DNA from: Planctomycetota bacterium | GTDB taxonomy: Bacteria > Planctomycetota > UBA1135 > UBA2386 | Length of the DNA: 64,000 bases | Assembly (NCBI GenBank): GCA_016713175.1 | Contig: JADJPQ010000001.1 | Location: forward strand, 1,143,001-1,207,000 | Direction of reading: 5' to 3' | Shown: positions 49,802 to 58,629 of the stretch, one piece after another | Position numbering within the stretch: the stretch's first letter is position 1 | Layout: each line of letters opens with the position of its first letter | Translations under genes and position numbers: made by a program | Notes under the pieces: generated by a model | Database searches by the model: none | Told to the model about the DNA's origin: nothing | What the model saw: the letters and a program-made list of their open reading frames with translations, nothing else

Positions 49802-50905
49802 ATGCTCGAGCATTCCCGAAGGTTGGCGAGGCCCGCATTGCTGGCCCTCACGGCGGCGCTGGCCTGCGGTGCTCCCGCGCGCACCCAGGTCGAACTCCTG
49901 CCCCCCACCATGCCTGGCTGCGAAATCGATCTCTCGAAGCCGGGGCAGATGCGGGACGTTCTGTCCAATGCACTGACGCTGGGGCTGGAGGTCGACGAGG
50001 CCGAGGTGCGGGAGTTCCTCGAGGCGGAGACCGGGCGCGCCGCGGATGGAAACGCGCTGCTGTTGGCCGCGGCGCGCCGGTTCGCCAAGGATCGAGCGAT
50101 GCTGGTTGCCGCCGTCGCGCGTTATCGGCACTGCAACTGTGACCACGCGCCCCTGCCCGGGCAGGTCCCGCTGCCACAGAGTCCGCCGGACGAACGCGCG
50201 CCAGCGTCCGGGCCGGCAGACGTGCACCTGACGCCATTCGCGAACGACGTCCTGCTGCACGTGGTGCTGCACGAGCTCGGGCACGCGCTGGTGCGGGAAT
50301 TCGATCTGCCGGTATTGGCGAACGAAGAGACGCTCGCCGACGCCTTCGCCACGCACTTCCTGGTGCACCACCTGCCGGCGCGTGCGGAGCCGGTGCTCCG
50401 TGCCCGCGTGGCCTCGCTGATGATCGAGGCCCGGCAGGTGGCCCGCGCCGATTGGCCGGTGAATGGCGAGCACGACAACGACGCGCGGCGCGCGTTCAGC
50501 ATCGCGGCGCTGGCGGTGGCCGTGGATCCGGATCGCTACGCCCGTGTGGCCGAACTCGCAGGGCTGACCGCTGTCGACGTGCGCAAGGCGAGGGACTACG
50601 GTCCGGAAGTGCACCGGAGCTGGCGGCGCACGCTGCGGCCCCTGTGGATGCCGCCGAACGAGGCCTCGGACGAGGCGCGCCTGCGCATCCCGGACGGTGA
50701 TGCGTTCCTGGGCCAGCTCGCGGCGAGCGGGCTCGCGAAGGAGATCGACGACGCCGTGCGCCGTTTCGATTGGCATTCCCAGGTGACGATCCTGTTCGAG
50801 CCGGGCGATGGCGCCGCAGCCTGGAATCGCTCCACGCGTACGATCACGATCAAGTCCGGGTACCTGCGGCGATTTGTCGAACAGGGCAAGGCCGCGGGCT
50901 TCTGA
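49802..50905 (+). CDS. DUF4344-type putative metallopeptidase, exported
   Basis: A 367-residue exported protein (signal peptide to about residue 28, ending APARTQ). The metallopeptidase site is VLHELGHALVREFDLPVLANEETLADAFATHF, seen around residues 158-190: HExxH in HELGH and the downstream acidic EETLADAF matching DUF4344. Cys pairs are present (CNCDHAP). DUF4344 proteins are predicted zinc peptidases. A Gly/Pro loop precedes a C-terminal domain ending TITIKSGYLRRFVEQG. Confidence 0.85.
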   Translation: MLEHSRRLARPALLALTAALACGAPARTQVELLPPTMPGCEIDLSKPGQMRDVLSNALTLGLEVDEAEVREFLEAETGRAADGNALLLAAARRFAKDRAMLVAAVARYRHCNCDHAPLPGQVPLPQSPPDERAPASGPADVHLTPFANDVLLHVVLHELGHALVREFDLPVLANEETLADAFATHFLVHHLPARAEPVLRARVASLMIEARQVARADWPVNGEHDNDARRAFSIAALAVAVDPDRYARVAELAGLTAVDVRKARDYGPEVHRSWRRTLRPLWMPPNEASDEARLRIPDGDAFLGQLAASGLAKEIDDAVRRFDWHSQVTILFEPGDGAAAWNRSTRTITIKSGYLRRFVEQGKAAGF

Positions 50906-50971
50906 CCGCCTCTGAACGTCCGCGCGGAGCCACTTCACCGGAGCCGCCAACCAGCGGCGTGCAGGCAGACA

Positions 50972-51424
50972 ATGAGCGACATCCGTCCCTTCCACTACGC
51001 GTTCCCAGTCGACGACCTGCAGCGCGCGCGTGAGTTCTACGTCGGCGTTCTCGGGTGTGGCGAGGGGCGGTCCTCGGCGCAATGGATCGATTTCGAGCTG
51101 TTTGGCCACCAGGTCGTCGCCCACCTCGTGCCCCTCGCCGCGCTGCCCGCCCGCGACACCAGTGCTGTCGACGGCGATCACGTCCCCGTGCCGCACTTTG
51201 GAGTCGTGCTCGAGTGGACGCAGTGGCATGCCCTCGCCGAACGATTGCAGCGGCTTGGCGTACGATTCGTCATCGCTCCACGAGTGCGATTCCCTGGCCT
51301 GGTCGGCGAGCAGGCCACCATGTTCTTCCATGACCCTGCCGGCAATGCTCTGGAGTTCAAGGCGCTGCGGCGCCCGGAACAGCTGTTTGCCCGCCAGGAA
51401 CCGACCACGGCGACGTTGCGCTGA
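50972..51424 (+). CDS. VOC (glyoxalase/bleomycin resistance) family protein
   Basis: A 150-residue protein starting at ATG 50972. It has the beta-alpha-beta3 modules of VOC proteins: FHYAFPVDDLQRAREFYVGV, WIDFELFGHQVVAHL and HFGVVLEWTQWHALAERLQR, ending in FHDPAGNALEFKAL. The metal site would use the first His and Glu in ALEFKA. The N-terminal dimer module matches the glyoxalase/dioxygenase pattern with YVGVLGCGEG. Substrate unknown. Confidence 0.88.
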   Translation: MSDIRPFHYAFPVDDLQRAREFYVGVLGCGEGRSSAQWIDFELFGHQVVAHLVPLAALPARDTSAVDGDHVPVPHFGVVLEWTQWHALAERLQRLGVRFVIAPRVRFPGLVGEQATMFFHDPAGNALEFKALRRPEQLFARQEPTTATLR

Positions 51425-51559
51425 CGCGCCGGTCGCGGACCCAGGGGGGAGCGCGATCCCGGATTGCGGGCGCCGAGAAGTGGAAGCCGGCGCGGCGCCG
51501 ATCGGGCGTGCCCCGGGTCGGTGCTGGCCGCCGTCACCCGAGCCGACGACGATGCCCCG

Positions 51560-52216
51560 ATGGCCCGCCCCCGCGACGACGACCTGCGCCAGAAGCTGAT
51601 CGACGCCGCCACCGCCGCGTTCGCCGAGAACGGCTACCACGGCAGCAACCTCGACGACATCGGCGCCCGCGCCGGCGTCACCAAGGGCGGCGTCTACTTC
51701 CATTTCGATGGCAAGGAAGAACTGTTCTTCGCGGTCCTCGATCACTGGCAGCAACGCCGGCGCCGCCAGTTGGCCGTTCCGGCGCGCGGCCCCACCGGCG
51801 CCGCGACCGCGCTGCAAGCGTTCCTCAGTGCCTACCTCGGCTTCCACTTCCGCGCCCCGCAGGCGACTCATCTGCTGCGCGTGCTCGCCACCGAACTGCG
51901 CGGCCGGTTCACCGCCCGCCTGCGCGAGGACGACCGCAACGAGCAGCGCTGGTTGCGCGCCACCGTGCGCGAACTGCTGACCCAGGGCCAGAGCGACGGC
52001 ACGCTGTTCGTCGACGATCCGGCGCAGTCGGCGTTCCTGCTGGTGGCGGCGGTGACCGGCGTGCTCGAGCAATGGCACACCGGCGCCGGCGATGTCGCCG
52101 CGTTCTGTCACGAAGAAGCTCTGGCGCGCGCGCTGGTCGCCCGTTACGCCACCGGCCAGCGGCAGGCCCCGCCGACCGATGCCGAGTTCGACTTCCGTGA
52201 GCGCCCTTCCCCCTGA
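51560..52216 (+). CDS. TetR/AcrR family transcriptional regulator
   Basis: A 218-residue regulator starting at ATG 51560; the upstream frame lacks HTH character. The TetR helix-turn-helix is LIDAATAAFAENGYHGSNLD, followed by DIGARAGVTKGGVYFHFDGK. The C-terminal ligand and dimerisation region is all-alpha. Its 3' end overlaps the next gene by 20 nt, so it probably controls the two membrane-protein genes that follow, and its own expression. Confidence 0.93.
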   Translation: MARPRDDDLRQKLIDAATAAFAENGYHGSNLDDIGARAGVTKGGVYFHFDGKEELFFAVLDHWQQRRRRQLAVPARGPTGAATALQAFLSAYLGFHFRAPQATHLLRVLATELRGRFTARLREDDRNEQRWLRATVRELLTQGQSDGTLFVDDPAQSAFLLVAAVTGVLEQWHTGAGDVAAFCHEEALARALVARYATGQRQAPPTDAEFDFRERPSP

Positions 52217-52760
52217 AACCGAGACCGCGCCGCGCACGCGTTGGCCGCTGGCCTGCACCGCGGTGGCGTTCGCGTGGCTGTTGTCGCGCTTGCCGTTCCT
52301 GCTGGCGGAGACCGCGCGGCGCCAACCGGATGCATGGCTCGAAGCGCGCGCTGCGATCGAACTGGCGCCCGACGTGCGGATCAGGATGGCGACCGGCCTG
52401 ACGCCGGCCGCGGTGACGCTGCTGCGGGAGGCGGTGCCCGCCGACGGGCGCATCGTGCTGTTCTGTCCGTATCCCGGCCGCGAGATGGAGGGCTTCCTCC
52501 GCAATGCGTTCGAGAAGGTCAAGAACCTGCTGTACCCGAAGCCCAGGGCGGTCTATTTCGCCCAAGGCGCGCCCGCCCTCGGCGAACACATCCGCGGCGA
52601 ACTCGTCGGCAAGGTCGTCATCCTCGATGGCACCCAGGAGAACGCCGAACTGCCGGCAATCGGTGAGTTCGCACTGCTCGGCGAAGTGCCGATCGGCGAT
52701 CGACCCGCGGGACCGGGACCACGGCTGCGCATCTGGCGGCTGGTGAAGGTGCCGCAATGA
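52197..52760 (+). CDS. Small membrane-anchored protein of the TetR operon
   Basis: A 187-residue protein from a GTG at 52197, overlapping the TetR gene by 20 nt. A membrane helix (about 17-34, WPLACTAVAFAWLLSRLPFLL) is followed by a soluble domain with VTLLREAVPADGRIVLFCPY and KVVILDGTQENAELPAIGEF. I do not recognise the family. Its stop overlaps the next gene by 4 nt, so the three genes form one unit. Confidence 0.7.
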   Translation: MSALPPETETAPRTRWPLACTAVAFAWLLSRLPFLLAETARRQPDAWLEARAAIELAPDVRIRMATGLTPAAVTLLREAVPADGRIVLFCPYPGREMEGFLRNAFEKVKNLLYPKPRAVYFAQGAPALGEHIRGELVGKVVILDGTQENAELPAIGEFALLGEVPIGDRPAGPGPRLRIWRLVKVPQ

Positions 52761-54220
52761 CGCTGCCACCGTTGCTGATCGCGTGGCTCTTGGCCGTGCC
52801 GTTCGTGCTCGGGGCGCTGTCGTTGCGCGCTGTCGGCCTGCGGTTTCGCGACGATCGGATCGGTTTCTGCGGCTGGGCCTGGGCGGCTGGTTGCCTGTTG
52901 CTCGGCGCGTTGCTGTTCGTCTGGCTGCATGCCGGTGTCGACCCGGCGCTTTGGTGGACGGCACCGGTGTTTGGCGCGCTGGCGGCGGGCCTGCTGGCCT
53001 GGCGGCATGACCAGCGGCATCCGCGCGCGCCGGCACCCGCGGTCCGCGGTGGGCGGGTGTTCGCGCTGCTGGCGATCGTGGTCGCGGCGGTGTGCCTGTT
53101 CTGGTCGCTCGGCGGCGCGGTGCGGCCGTGCATCGAGGCCGACGAGGGCAACATCTGGTCGCTGCGGGCGAAGTCGCTGCTGGTCGATCGCGGCCCGGGG
53201 TTTGCCGCCGCCCAGGTGTGGAACCTGCACGCCGACTATCCGCTGCTCGATCCACTGCTGCAGGCGTGGATCTATTCGCAGGTGGGGGCGATCGTCCACT
53301 TCGAGAACCGCTGGCTGGTGCAGCTGTGCGGCGCGGCGTTGTGGCTCTCGCTGGCGGCGGCGGTGCGCGCGCGGTTGCCGGGGCTGCTGGCGATGCCGGT
53401 CGCATTGGTGGTGGTGGCCGGGGCCGATTTCCAGGCGCAATGCCGGCTGGCGTATGCCGACGGCATGGTCGCGCTCGGCGTGCTGATGGCGATCGATGGC
53501 TGGTTGCGGTGGCGCAGCAGCGGGCAAGGTCGTTGGCGCGGACTCGCGGTGCTCGGGCTGACGTTCGCGCTGTGGTCGAAGAACGAGACGGTGCTGTACC
53601 TGGTGGCGTTCGGCGGCGCCGAGGCGTTGTCGCGGCTGTGGGTGCGGCCGTGGCCGGGTGGTCGGGGGTGGCGTTCGATCAGCGCGTGGTTGCTGCCGTT
53701 GTCGGTGCTGGGGGCGCAGGTCTGGTTCAATCGCCGGCATGGTTTCCGGAGCGATCTGTTCGGCGACAACCCGACCGGCAAGAACCTGTTCACGCTGGTC
53801 GCCGAGCAGTGGCGCGAACGGGTGCCGGCGCTGCTTTCGGAGGCGTGGCAGGTGATGTTCTCGGTGACGTCGGCGCATGGCGCGTTCGCGGTGCTGCTGG
53901 TGCTGCCGATCCTGCTGCCGAAGGTCGCGTTCGGCCGGCACCTGGCGGCAATCACGCTGCTGCTGTGGGCGTCGTTGTGCGGGCTGCACGTCGTCTGGGT
54001 CGGGTCGTTCCTGGATCTGCGGTTCCACCTCGACACGTCCTACCAGCGCGTGCTGTTCCAACTGCTGCCGGCGACAGTGCTGTGGTGCGCGGCGATGGCG
54101 CGCGTCGTGCTGGATGGTGAACCCGAACCGGCGGCTCCTGAACCCGTTCCGGAGAACCCGCCGAAGCTGATCGCGATGCCGGCCAACGCGATCTCGAAGC
54201 CGAGGTTCGAGGTGTCCTGA
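52757..54220 (+). CDS. Polytopic membrane protein, glycosyltransferase-39-like
   Basis: A 487-residue integral membrane protein with about ten helices starting at ATG 52757. An early extracytoplasmic acidic motif CIEADEGNIWSLRAKSLL (DE pair, about residue 128) and helices rich in Leu/Val/Ala recall ArnT/PMT-type GT-C glycosyltransferases that use polyprenyl-phosphate sugars. The C-terminus is a Pro/Glu-rich cytoplasmic tail. The GT-C assignment is inferred from the DE motif and topology. Confidence 0.65.
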   Translation: MTLPPLLIAWLLAVPFVLGALSLRAVGLRFRDDRIGFCGWAWAAGCLLLGALLFVWLHAGVDPALWWTAPVFGALAAGLLAWRHDQRHPRAPAPAVRGGRVFALLAIVVAAVCLFWSLGGAVRPCIEADEGNIWSLRAKSLLVDRGPGFAAAQVWNLHADYPLLDPLLQAWIYSQVGAIVHFENRWLVQLCGAALWLSLAAAVRARLPGLLAMPVALVVVAGADFQAQCRLAYADGMVALGVLMAIDGWLRWRSSGQGRWRGLAVLGLTFALWSKNETVLYLVAFGGAEALSRLWVRPWPGGRGWRSISAWLLPLSVLGAQVWFNRRHGFRSDLFGDNPTGKNLFTLVAEQWRERVPALLSEAWQVMFSVTSAHGAFAVLLVLPILLPKVAFGRHLAAITLLLWASLCGLHVVWVGSFLDLRFHLDTSYQRVLFQLLPATVLWCAAMARVVLDGEPEPAAPEPVPENPPKLIAMPANAISKPRFEVS

Positions 54221-54253
54221 TCGCCGTCGTTCGCCGAGCGCCGGCAGTCCGTA

Positions 54254-54502
54254 CTACCCTGACCGCGCCCGGCACCGCAGGTAGAGCTGCTCGACCTTCG
54301 CGCGCGCCCACGGCACCTTGCGCAGGAACTTCAACGACGAGGACAGGCTCGGTTCGTTGGTGAAACAGCGGATCTCGACCGCGCGCGCCATCGCATCGAA
54401 GCCCATGTGCTCGATCAGGTACTCGAGCATCGCGGCGAGCGTGATGCCGTGCAGGGGGTTGCCGGGTTGATGGTCCACGAGGGCGGGCAGTGTCGCCGAC
54501 AT
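54254..54502 (-). CDS. VF530/DUF2132 family small protein
   Basis: An 82-residue protein starting MSATLPALVDHQPGNPLHGI (ATG 54502). The family signature is clear: NPLHGITLAAMLEYLIEHMG, IRCFTNEPSLSSSLKFLRKV and PWARAKVEQLYL. VF530 proteins are small, alpha-helical, possibly DNA-binding (structure known from Vibrio), with no defined role. It is convergent with the glycosyltransferase-like gene upstream and divergent from the GT2 gene downstream, with 107 nt between. Confidence 0.92.
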   Translation of the reverse strand: MSATLPALVDHQPGNPLHGITLAAMLEYLIEHMGFDAMARAVEIRCFTNEPSLSSSLKFLRKVPWARAKVEQLYLRCRARSG

Positions 54503-54609
54503 GCCAGAGGCGGTGAACAGGAATCGGTCGGGCCGGCCACGAGTCCGCCGCCGCTTCCTTGCCAGCAACCGGTGGACGCGCCACCTCGGAACGGCGAAGC
54601 TGCGCCCGC

Positions 54610-55332
54610 GTGACCCTGACCCCGCTGCCGCCCGACTTCCTGCTCTCGGTCGTGATGCCGGTCTACAACGAGCAGGCGACCCTGCACGAGATCGTCGCCG
54701 CGGTGCGCGCGGTGCCGATCCGCAAGGAACTGATCCTGGTCGACGACGGCAGCAAGGATCGCAGTCGCGAGATCCTCGACGAACTGGCGATGCTGCCGGA
54801 CGTGCGCGTGTTCAAGCACGACAAGAACCGCGGCAAGGGCGCGGCGCTGAAGACCGGTTTCGAACAGGCACGCGGCGACGTCATCATCATCCAGGACGCC
54901 GATCTCGAGTACGACCCGAACGACTACCACACCGTGATCGAGCCGATCCGTGTCGGCGAGGCCGATGTCGTCTACGGCTCGCGGTTCCTGGTCGACGATC
55001 GCGATCCCGGGCGCGAACGCGATCTGTTCCATCACTATGTCGGCAACCGCGTGCTGACGTTCGTCAGCAACCTGTGCACCGGGCTCAACCTGACCGACAT
55101 GGAGACCTGCTACAAGTGCTTCCGGCGCGAAGTGCTGGCCGACATCACGATCCAGAGCCGGCGGTTCACGGTGGAACCGGAACTGACCCAGAAGATCGCG
55201 CGCAAGCAGCTCCGCATCTTCGAAGTGCCGATCCGCTACCGCGGGCGCAGTTACGGTGAGGGCAAGAAGATCGGCTGGCGCGATGGCGTCGCGGCGATCT
55301 GGGCGATCGCGAAGTTCCGGTTCGTCGGCTGA
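54610..55332 (+). CDS. Glycosyltransferase family 2 (dolichol-phosphate mannosyltransferase-like)
   Basis: A 240-residue GT-A enzyme from a GTG at 54610 (VTLTPLPPDFLLSVVMPVYN). GT2 motifs are intact: VVMPVYNEQATLHEIVAAV, LILVDDGSKDRSREILDEL, KGAALKTGFEQARGDVIIIQ and DADLEYDPNDY (DxD). The C-terminal part resembles polyprenyl-phosphate mannosyl/glucosyl transferases, which charge undecaprenyl phosphate at the inner membrane. No C-terminal membrane helices are present, so it is a soluble DPM1-type form. Confidence 0.92.
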   Translation: MTLTPLPPDFLLSVVMPVYNEQATLHEIVAAVRAVPIRKELILVDDGSKDRSREILDELAMLPDVRVFKHDKNRGKGAALKTGFEQARGDVIIIQDADLEYDPNDYHTVIEPIRVGEADVVYGSRFLVDDRDPGRERDLFHHYVGNRVLTFVSNLCTGLNLTDMETCYKCFRREVLADITIQSRRFTVEPELTQKIARKQLRIFEVPIRYRGRSYGEGKKIGWRDGVAAIWAIAKFRFVG

Positions 55333-55358
55333 ACGGGCGCCGGCGTCACCGCGACGGC

Positions 55359-56696
55359 TCAGGCCGGAACATAGGCTCCGGCGATCGGCTGATGCGGCGC
55401 CATGGCGTTGCGCGAATCGACCACCAGCCGCGCATGCCGCGCGATCATCCGCCAGTCGACGGCGGCGTGGTTGGTCACGATCAGCACGCAATCGGCGGCC
55501 TGCACGTTGCCCTCGGTCAGCGGCGTCGAGTGCATCCGGTATTCCATGTACCTGCGCATGCCGGCGAACAGCGGCACGTGCGGATCGTGGTAGCTGACGT
55601 CGGCGCCATGCTCGAACAGCAACTTGATGATCTCGGCGGCCGGCGTCTCACGGACGTCGTCGACGTCGGGCTTGTAGGCCAGGCCGATCACTAGCACGCG
55701 CGCGCCGCGCAGCGGCTTGCCGAGTTCGTTGAGGCCGTCGATGGTGCGGTGGATCACGTAGTGCGGCATCGAGTTGTTGATCTCGCCCGCCAGCTCGATG
55801 AAGCGCGTGTGGTGGCCGAATTCGCGGGCCTTCCAGGTCAGGTAGAACGGATCGATCGGGATGCAGTGCCCGCCGAGTCCCGGCCCGGGATAGAACGCCT
55901 GGAAGCCGAACGGCTTGGTCTTCGCCGCGTCGATCACCTTCCAGATGTCGATGCCCATCGCCGCCAGCACCGGCTTCAGTTCGTTGACCAGCGCGATGTT
56001 GACGCAGCGGTAGATGTTCTCGAGCAGCTTGGCGGCCTCGGCGATCTCGGCGGTCTCCACCGGGATGACCTGGCGGATCGCCGCGGCATACAGCTGCGTC
56101 GCCAGCTTGCCGGAGACTTCGTCGGCGCCGCCGACCAGCTTGGGAATCGTCTGGGTGTCGTGGTCCTTGCGACCTGGATCCTCGCGTTCGGGGCTGAAGG
56201 CGAGGAAGAAGTCGCGGCCGGCGACGAGGCCCGAGCGTTCGAGGATCGGCTGGCAGTCGCCCCGGGTGGTGCCCGGATAGGTCGTCGACTCGAGCGAGAT
56301 CAGTTGCCCTTTGCGCAGCACTGAGGCCACCATCTCGGTCGACTTGACGATGTAGCTCATGTCGGGCTCACCGTGCTTGCCGAGCGGCGTCGGCACGCAC
56401 AGGATGATCGCATCGGCGCGCGCCAGTTCGTGCGCCTCGGCGGTGGCGGCGAACTTCGGCGACCGCGCCATCTCCTGGACGAAGTCCTCGCCGAGGTGCT
56501 TCAGGTACGAACTGCCCTGCCGCAGCAACGCGATCTTCTGCGGATCGATGTCGTAGCCGACGACCGGGAAGCCGGCCTGGAAGAACGCGCGCAGCAACGG
56601 CAGGCCGACGTAGCCGAGCCCGACGACGCCGATGACGGCGGTCCGGGTCTGGATCTTGTGCTGCAGTTCGGCCGCGGGGGAGGAGAGCTCTGGCAT
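55359..56696 (-). CDS. UDP-N-acetylglucosamine/UDP-glucose 6-dehydrogenase family protein
   Basis: A 445-residue nucleotide-sugar dehydrogenase. The Rossmann motif is GVVGLGYVGLPLLRAFFQAG, the catalytic Lys region is LENIYRCVNIALVNELKPVL, and the catalytic Cys is in PGLGGHCIPIDPFYL (about residue 262). The C-terminal NAD-binding part has VLVIGLAYKPDVDDVRETPA. The subfamily with KPDVDDVRE and this spacing is close to WbpA/TviB-type UDP-GlcNAc dehydrogenases, which feed uronic-acid sugars into capsule or O-antigen. Substrate not certain. Convergent with the GT2 gene. Confidence 0.93.
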   Translation of the reverse strand: MPELSSPAAELQHKIQTRTAVIGVVGLGYVGLPLLRAFFQAGFPVVGYDIDPQKIALLRQGSSYLKHLGEDFVQEMARSPKFAATAEAHELARADAIILCVPTPLGKHGEPDMSYIVKSTEMVASVLRKGQLISLESTTYPGTTRGDCQPILERSGLVAGRDFFLAFSPEREDPGRKDHDTQTIPKLVGGADEVSGKLATQLYAAAIRQVIPVETAEIAEAAKLLENIYRCVNIALVNELKPVLAAMGIDIWKVIDAAKTKPFGFQAFYPGPGLGGHCIPIDPFYLTWKAREFGHHTRFIELAGEINNSMPHYVIHRTIDGLNELGKPLRGARVLVIGLAYKPDVDDVRETPAAEIIKLLFEHGADVSYHDPHVPLFAGMRRYMEYRMHSTPLTEGNVQAADCVLIVTNHAAVDWRMIARHARLVVDSRNAMAPHQPIAGAYVPA

Positions 56697-56803
56697 GGGC
56701 CGGGATGGATGTAGCGTTGGATCGGCATTCGGGCCAGTGCGGGTGGAACGAACGCGCGGCGGAACCAGCGTTTGCGGTCGTCACGCGACCGCGTCGCGGC
56801 TCA

Positions 56804-57520
56804 TCAAGCGACGACCCAGCGGCGGCCTTCGCCATCGACCGTGTTGGCGGCGATCGTCGGCGTGCTGCAATCGTTGCGCATGCCGGTTCGGCCCGCCGTA
56901 GGCCCGTCCCCCGGGTGAGTCGGAGGCAGGCTCACGAAGATGTCGCCGCCGTGATTGATCAGGAACCACCGTTGACCGGTGGATCCAGGATGCTCGGGCC
57001 AGGCGTAGCAGAGCCAGTGGTTGGCCGCGGCGGCCGGATCGACGAGTTCGACGCCACTCTCGTCGCCGATCCAGGAGCCATCGCGTCCGGGCAGGAAGAT
57101 CTGGAACACGTAGCCACTCGCGACGACGCGGCCCGCCTGGGGGTTGCGCATGCCGGCCAGGACCGGTGGCGACATTCGTTGGCCGGTGCCGCGCAAGGCG
57201 ATCGTGCCTGACAGTTCACCGAAGAACGCGTATTCGCCGACGTTGTCTCGGTCGACATCGATGGCGCCACTGGCCTGGGCTTGGGATTGTGCGGAGCTGA
57301 TGTTCTTCAGGATCGCCATGGCCCGGCTCTCGTTGGCCCGGATTCGCTGGCTGCGCCACTTCGGCACCATCACCGCACCACCGATGGCCAACGCGACGAG
57401 CACGCTCGCCGCCGCGACGGCATGGATCCGCCAGCGCCCACGGTCCGGCGGCAATTGGGTTGTCGCCGCTGCTTGCGGCTGTTGAACGGAAGGATCAGGA
57501 CCAGGATCGGATCGGGTCAT
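56804..57520 (-). CDS. Pseudopilin-like membrane protein, unknown function
   Basis: A 238-residue single-pass protein with a membrane helix at about 33-53 (HAVAAASVLVALAIGGAVMV), no lipobox and no canonical prepilin cleavage site. After the helix come SRAMAILKNISSAQSQAQAS and an Asp-rich region (DVDRDNVGEYAFFGELSGT), a pattern of planctomycete pseudopilin-like (DUF1559/DUF2950-like) proteins. The C-terminus lies in NTVDGEGRRWVVA. Function unknown. Confidence 0.65.
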   Translation of the reverse strand: MTRSDPGPDPSVQQPQAAATTQLPPDRGRWRIHAVAAASVLVALAIGGAVMVPKWRSQRIRANESRAMAILKNISSAQSQAQASGAIDVDRDNVGEYAFFGELSGTIALRGTGQRMSPPVLAGMRNPQAGRVVASGYVFQIFLPGRDGSWIGDESGVELVDPAAAANHWLCYAWPEHPGSTGQRWFLINHGGDIFVSLPPTHPGDGPTAGRTGMRNDCSTPTIAANTVDGEGRRWVVA

Positions 57521-57567
57521 GTCGAAGGAATCGACACTCGGAGCGAAGGACGCTGGTCACGCGGTGA

Positions 57568-58485
57568 TCATCGCGCGTTGCGAACGGGGCCAGAATCGTC
57601 ACCGACGGCCTTCAGGAACTCCTCGACCGCGGTGACCTGCGTGTCGTCGAGGTCGCGCCCGAGCTCGTGCCGGGCCATCAGCCGAATGGCCTCTGGCAGC
57701 GAGTCGACGGAGCCATCGTGGAGCCATGGGCCTGTGCTGGCCACGCGGCGAAGCGTCGGCGCCAGGAACACCTGCCGATCGGTTTCCTTGCCGGTCACCT
57801 CGGCGAGGCCGGGGTCGCCATCGGGGTACGGACGTGCGAGGCCGAGCTTGTGCGTGGTGGCGCCACCGAGGTTGCGGCCGGCATGGCACGTCGCACAGCC
57901 GACGTCGAGGAACGTCTGCAGGCCTTGCCGTTCAGCCGCGGTCAGCGCCGTGTCGTCGCCGTCGAGATACCGATCCCAGCGGCCCTCGGTGCGCATGGTC
58001 TGCAGCCAGGCAGTCAGGGCCTGGGCCATGGTCTTGCGCGTCGGAGTCGCGTCACCGAACGCGGCGACATGGCGCGCGGCGAGCGCAGGGTCGGCGCCGA
58101 TCTGCGCGGCGGCGACCACATCGTCGGCGACGCCGCCGTGAGCGCCGAGTTCGTGTTCGACCATGGCCGTCAGCGACCTCGTCGCGCCGGTCCAGCCGAA
58201 CGCCACCGCCCGCGCCGCATCGAGAATGGTCTTGGTGTTGCGGCCATGCACCAGTCCGTCCTGTCCGGCTCGCGCCGGATCATGGCAATCGAGGCAGGCA
58301 CGACCGGCCAACGGGCGGGTAGCCAGTGCGGCGCCGAACTGCACCAGAGCCGGTGCGGCGGCCGGGAGTGGTGGGCGGCGGGCGTCGAGCGAGAACAGGA
58401 TGTCGGTGCCGGCACGCGCCGAGGCATCCGCGTCGCCACAACTCGACGCGGCAAGAAGACACGACACAACGAGTACGGAGCGCAT
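57568..58485 (-). CDS. Di-haem cytochrome c peroxidase (MauG/CcpA-like) lipoprotein
   Basis: A 305-residue lipoprotein (MRSVLVVSCLLAASSCGD, lipobox ASSC; start 58485, 21 nt inside a longer frame). Two haem sites are clear: CLDCH in ACLDCHDPARAGQDG (about residue 70) and CATCH in FLDVGCATCHAGRNLGG (about 200). Together with the distal ligand region LGLARPYPDGDPGLAEVTG and FLAPTLRRVASTGPWLHDGS, this is the bacterial di-haem peroxidase/MauG fold. It would reduce peroxide or oxidise a partner in the periplasm. Confidence 0.9.
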   Translation of the reverse strand: MRSVLVVSCLLAASSCGDADASARAGTDILFSLDARRPPLPAAAPALVQFGAALATRPLAGRACLDCHDPARAGQDGLVHGRNTKTILDAARAVAFGWTGATRSLTAMVEHELGAHGGVADDVVAAAQIGADPALAARHVAAFGDATPTRKTMAQALTAWLQTMRTEGRWDRYLDGDDTALTAAERQGLQTFLDVGCATCHAGRNLGGATTHKLGLARPYPDGDPGLAEVTGKETDRQVFLAPTLRRVASTGPWLHDGSVDSLPEAIRLMARHELGRDLDDTQVTAVEEFLKAVGDDSGPVRNAR

Positions 58486-58629
58486 GGCGCGGCTATCGAC
58501 CCGCATACTGCCTCAGTGCGGGATTGCCGATTTCCCGGTCGCCGTGATCGCCGTCGCGTCGGCCGGATCGTTTGTCGTGCTCCCGCTGCCGGGGCCGGGC
58601 CGCTACGCTGTGCGGCTTCGGAGGGACGG

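Noticed and set aside
49658..52522. A 954-codon minus-strand frame spanning four plus-strand genes
   Set aside because: It crosses the metallopeptidase, VOC and TetR genes antisense, has no recognisable family and shows the shadow composition of high-GC genomes.
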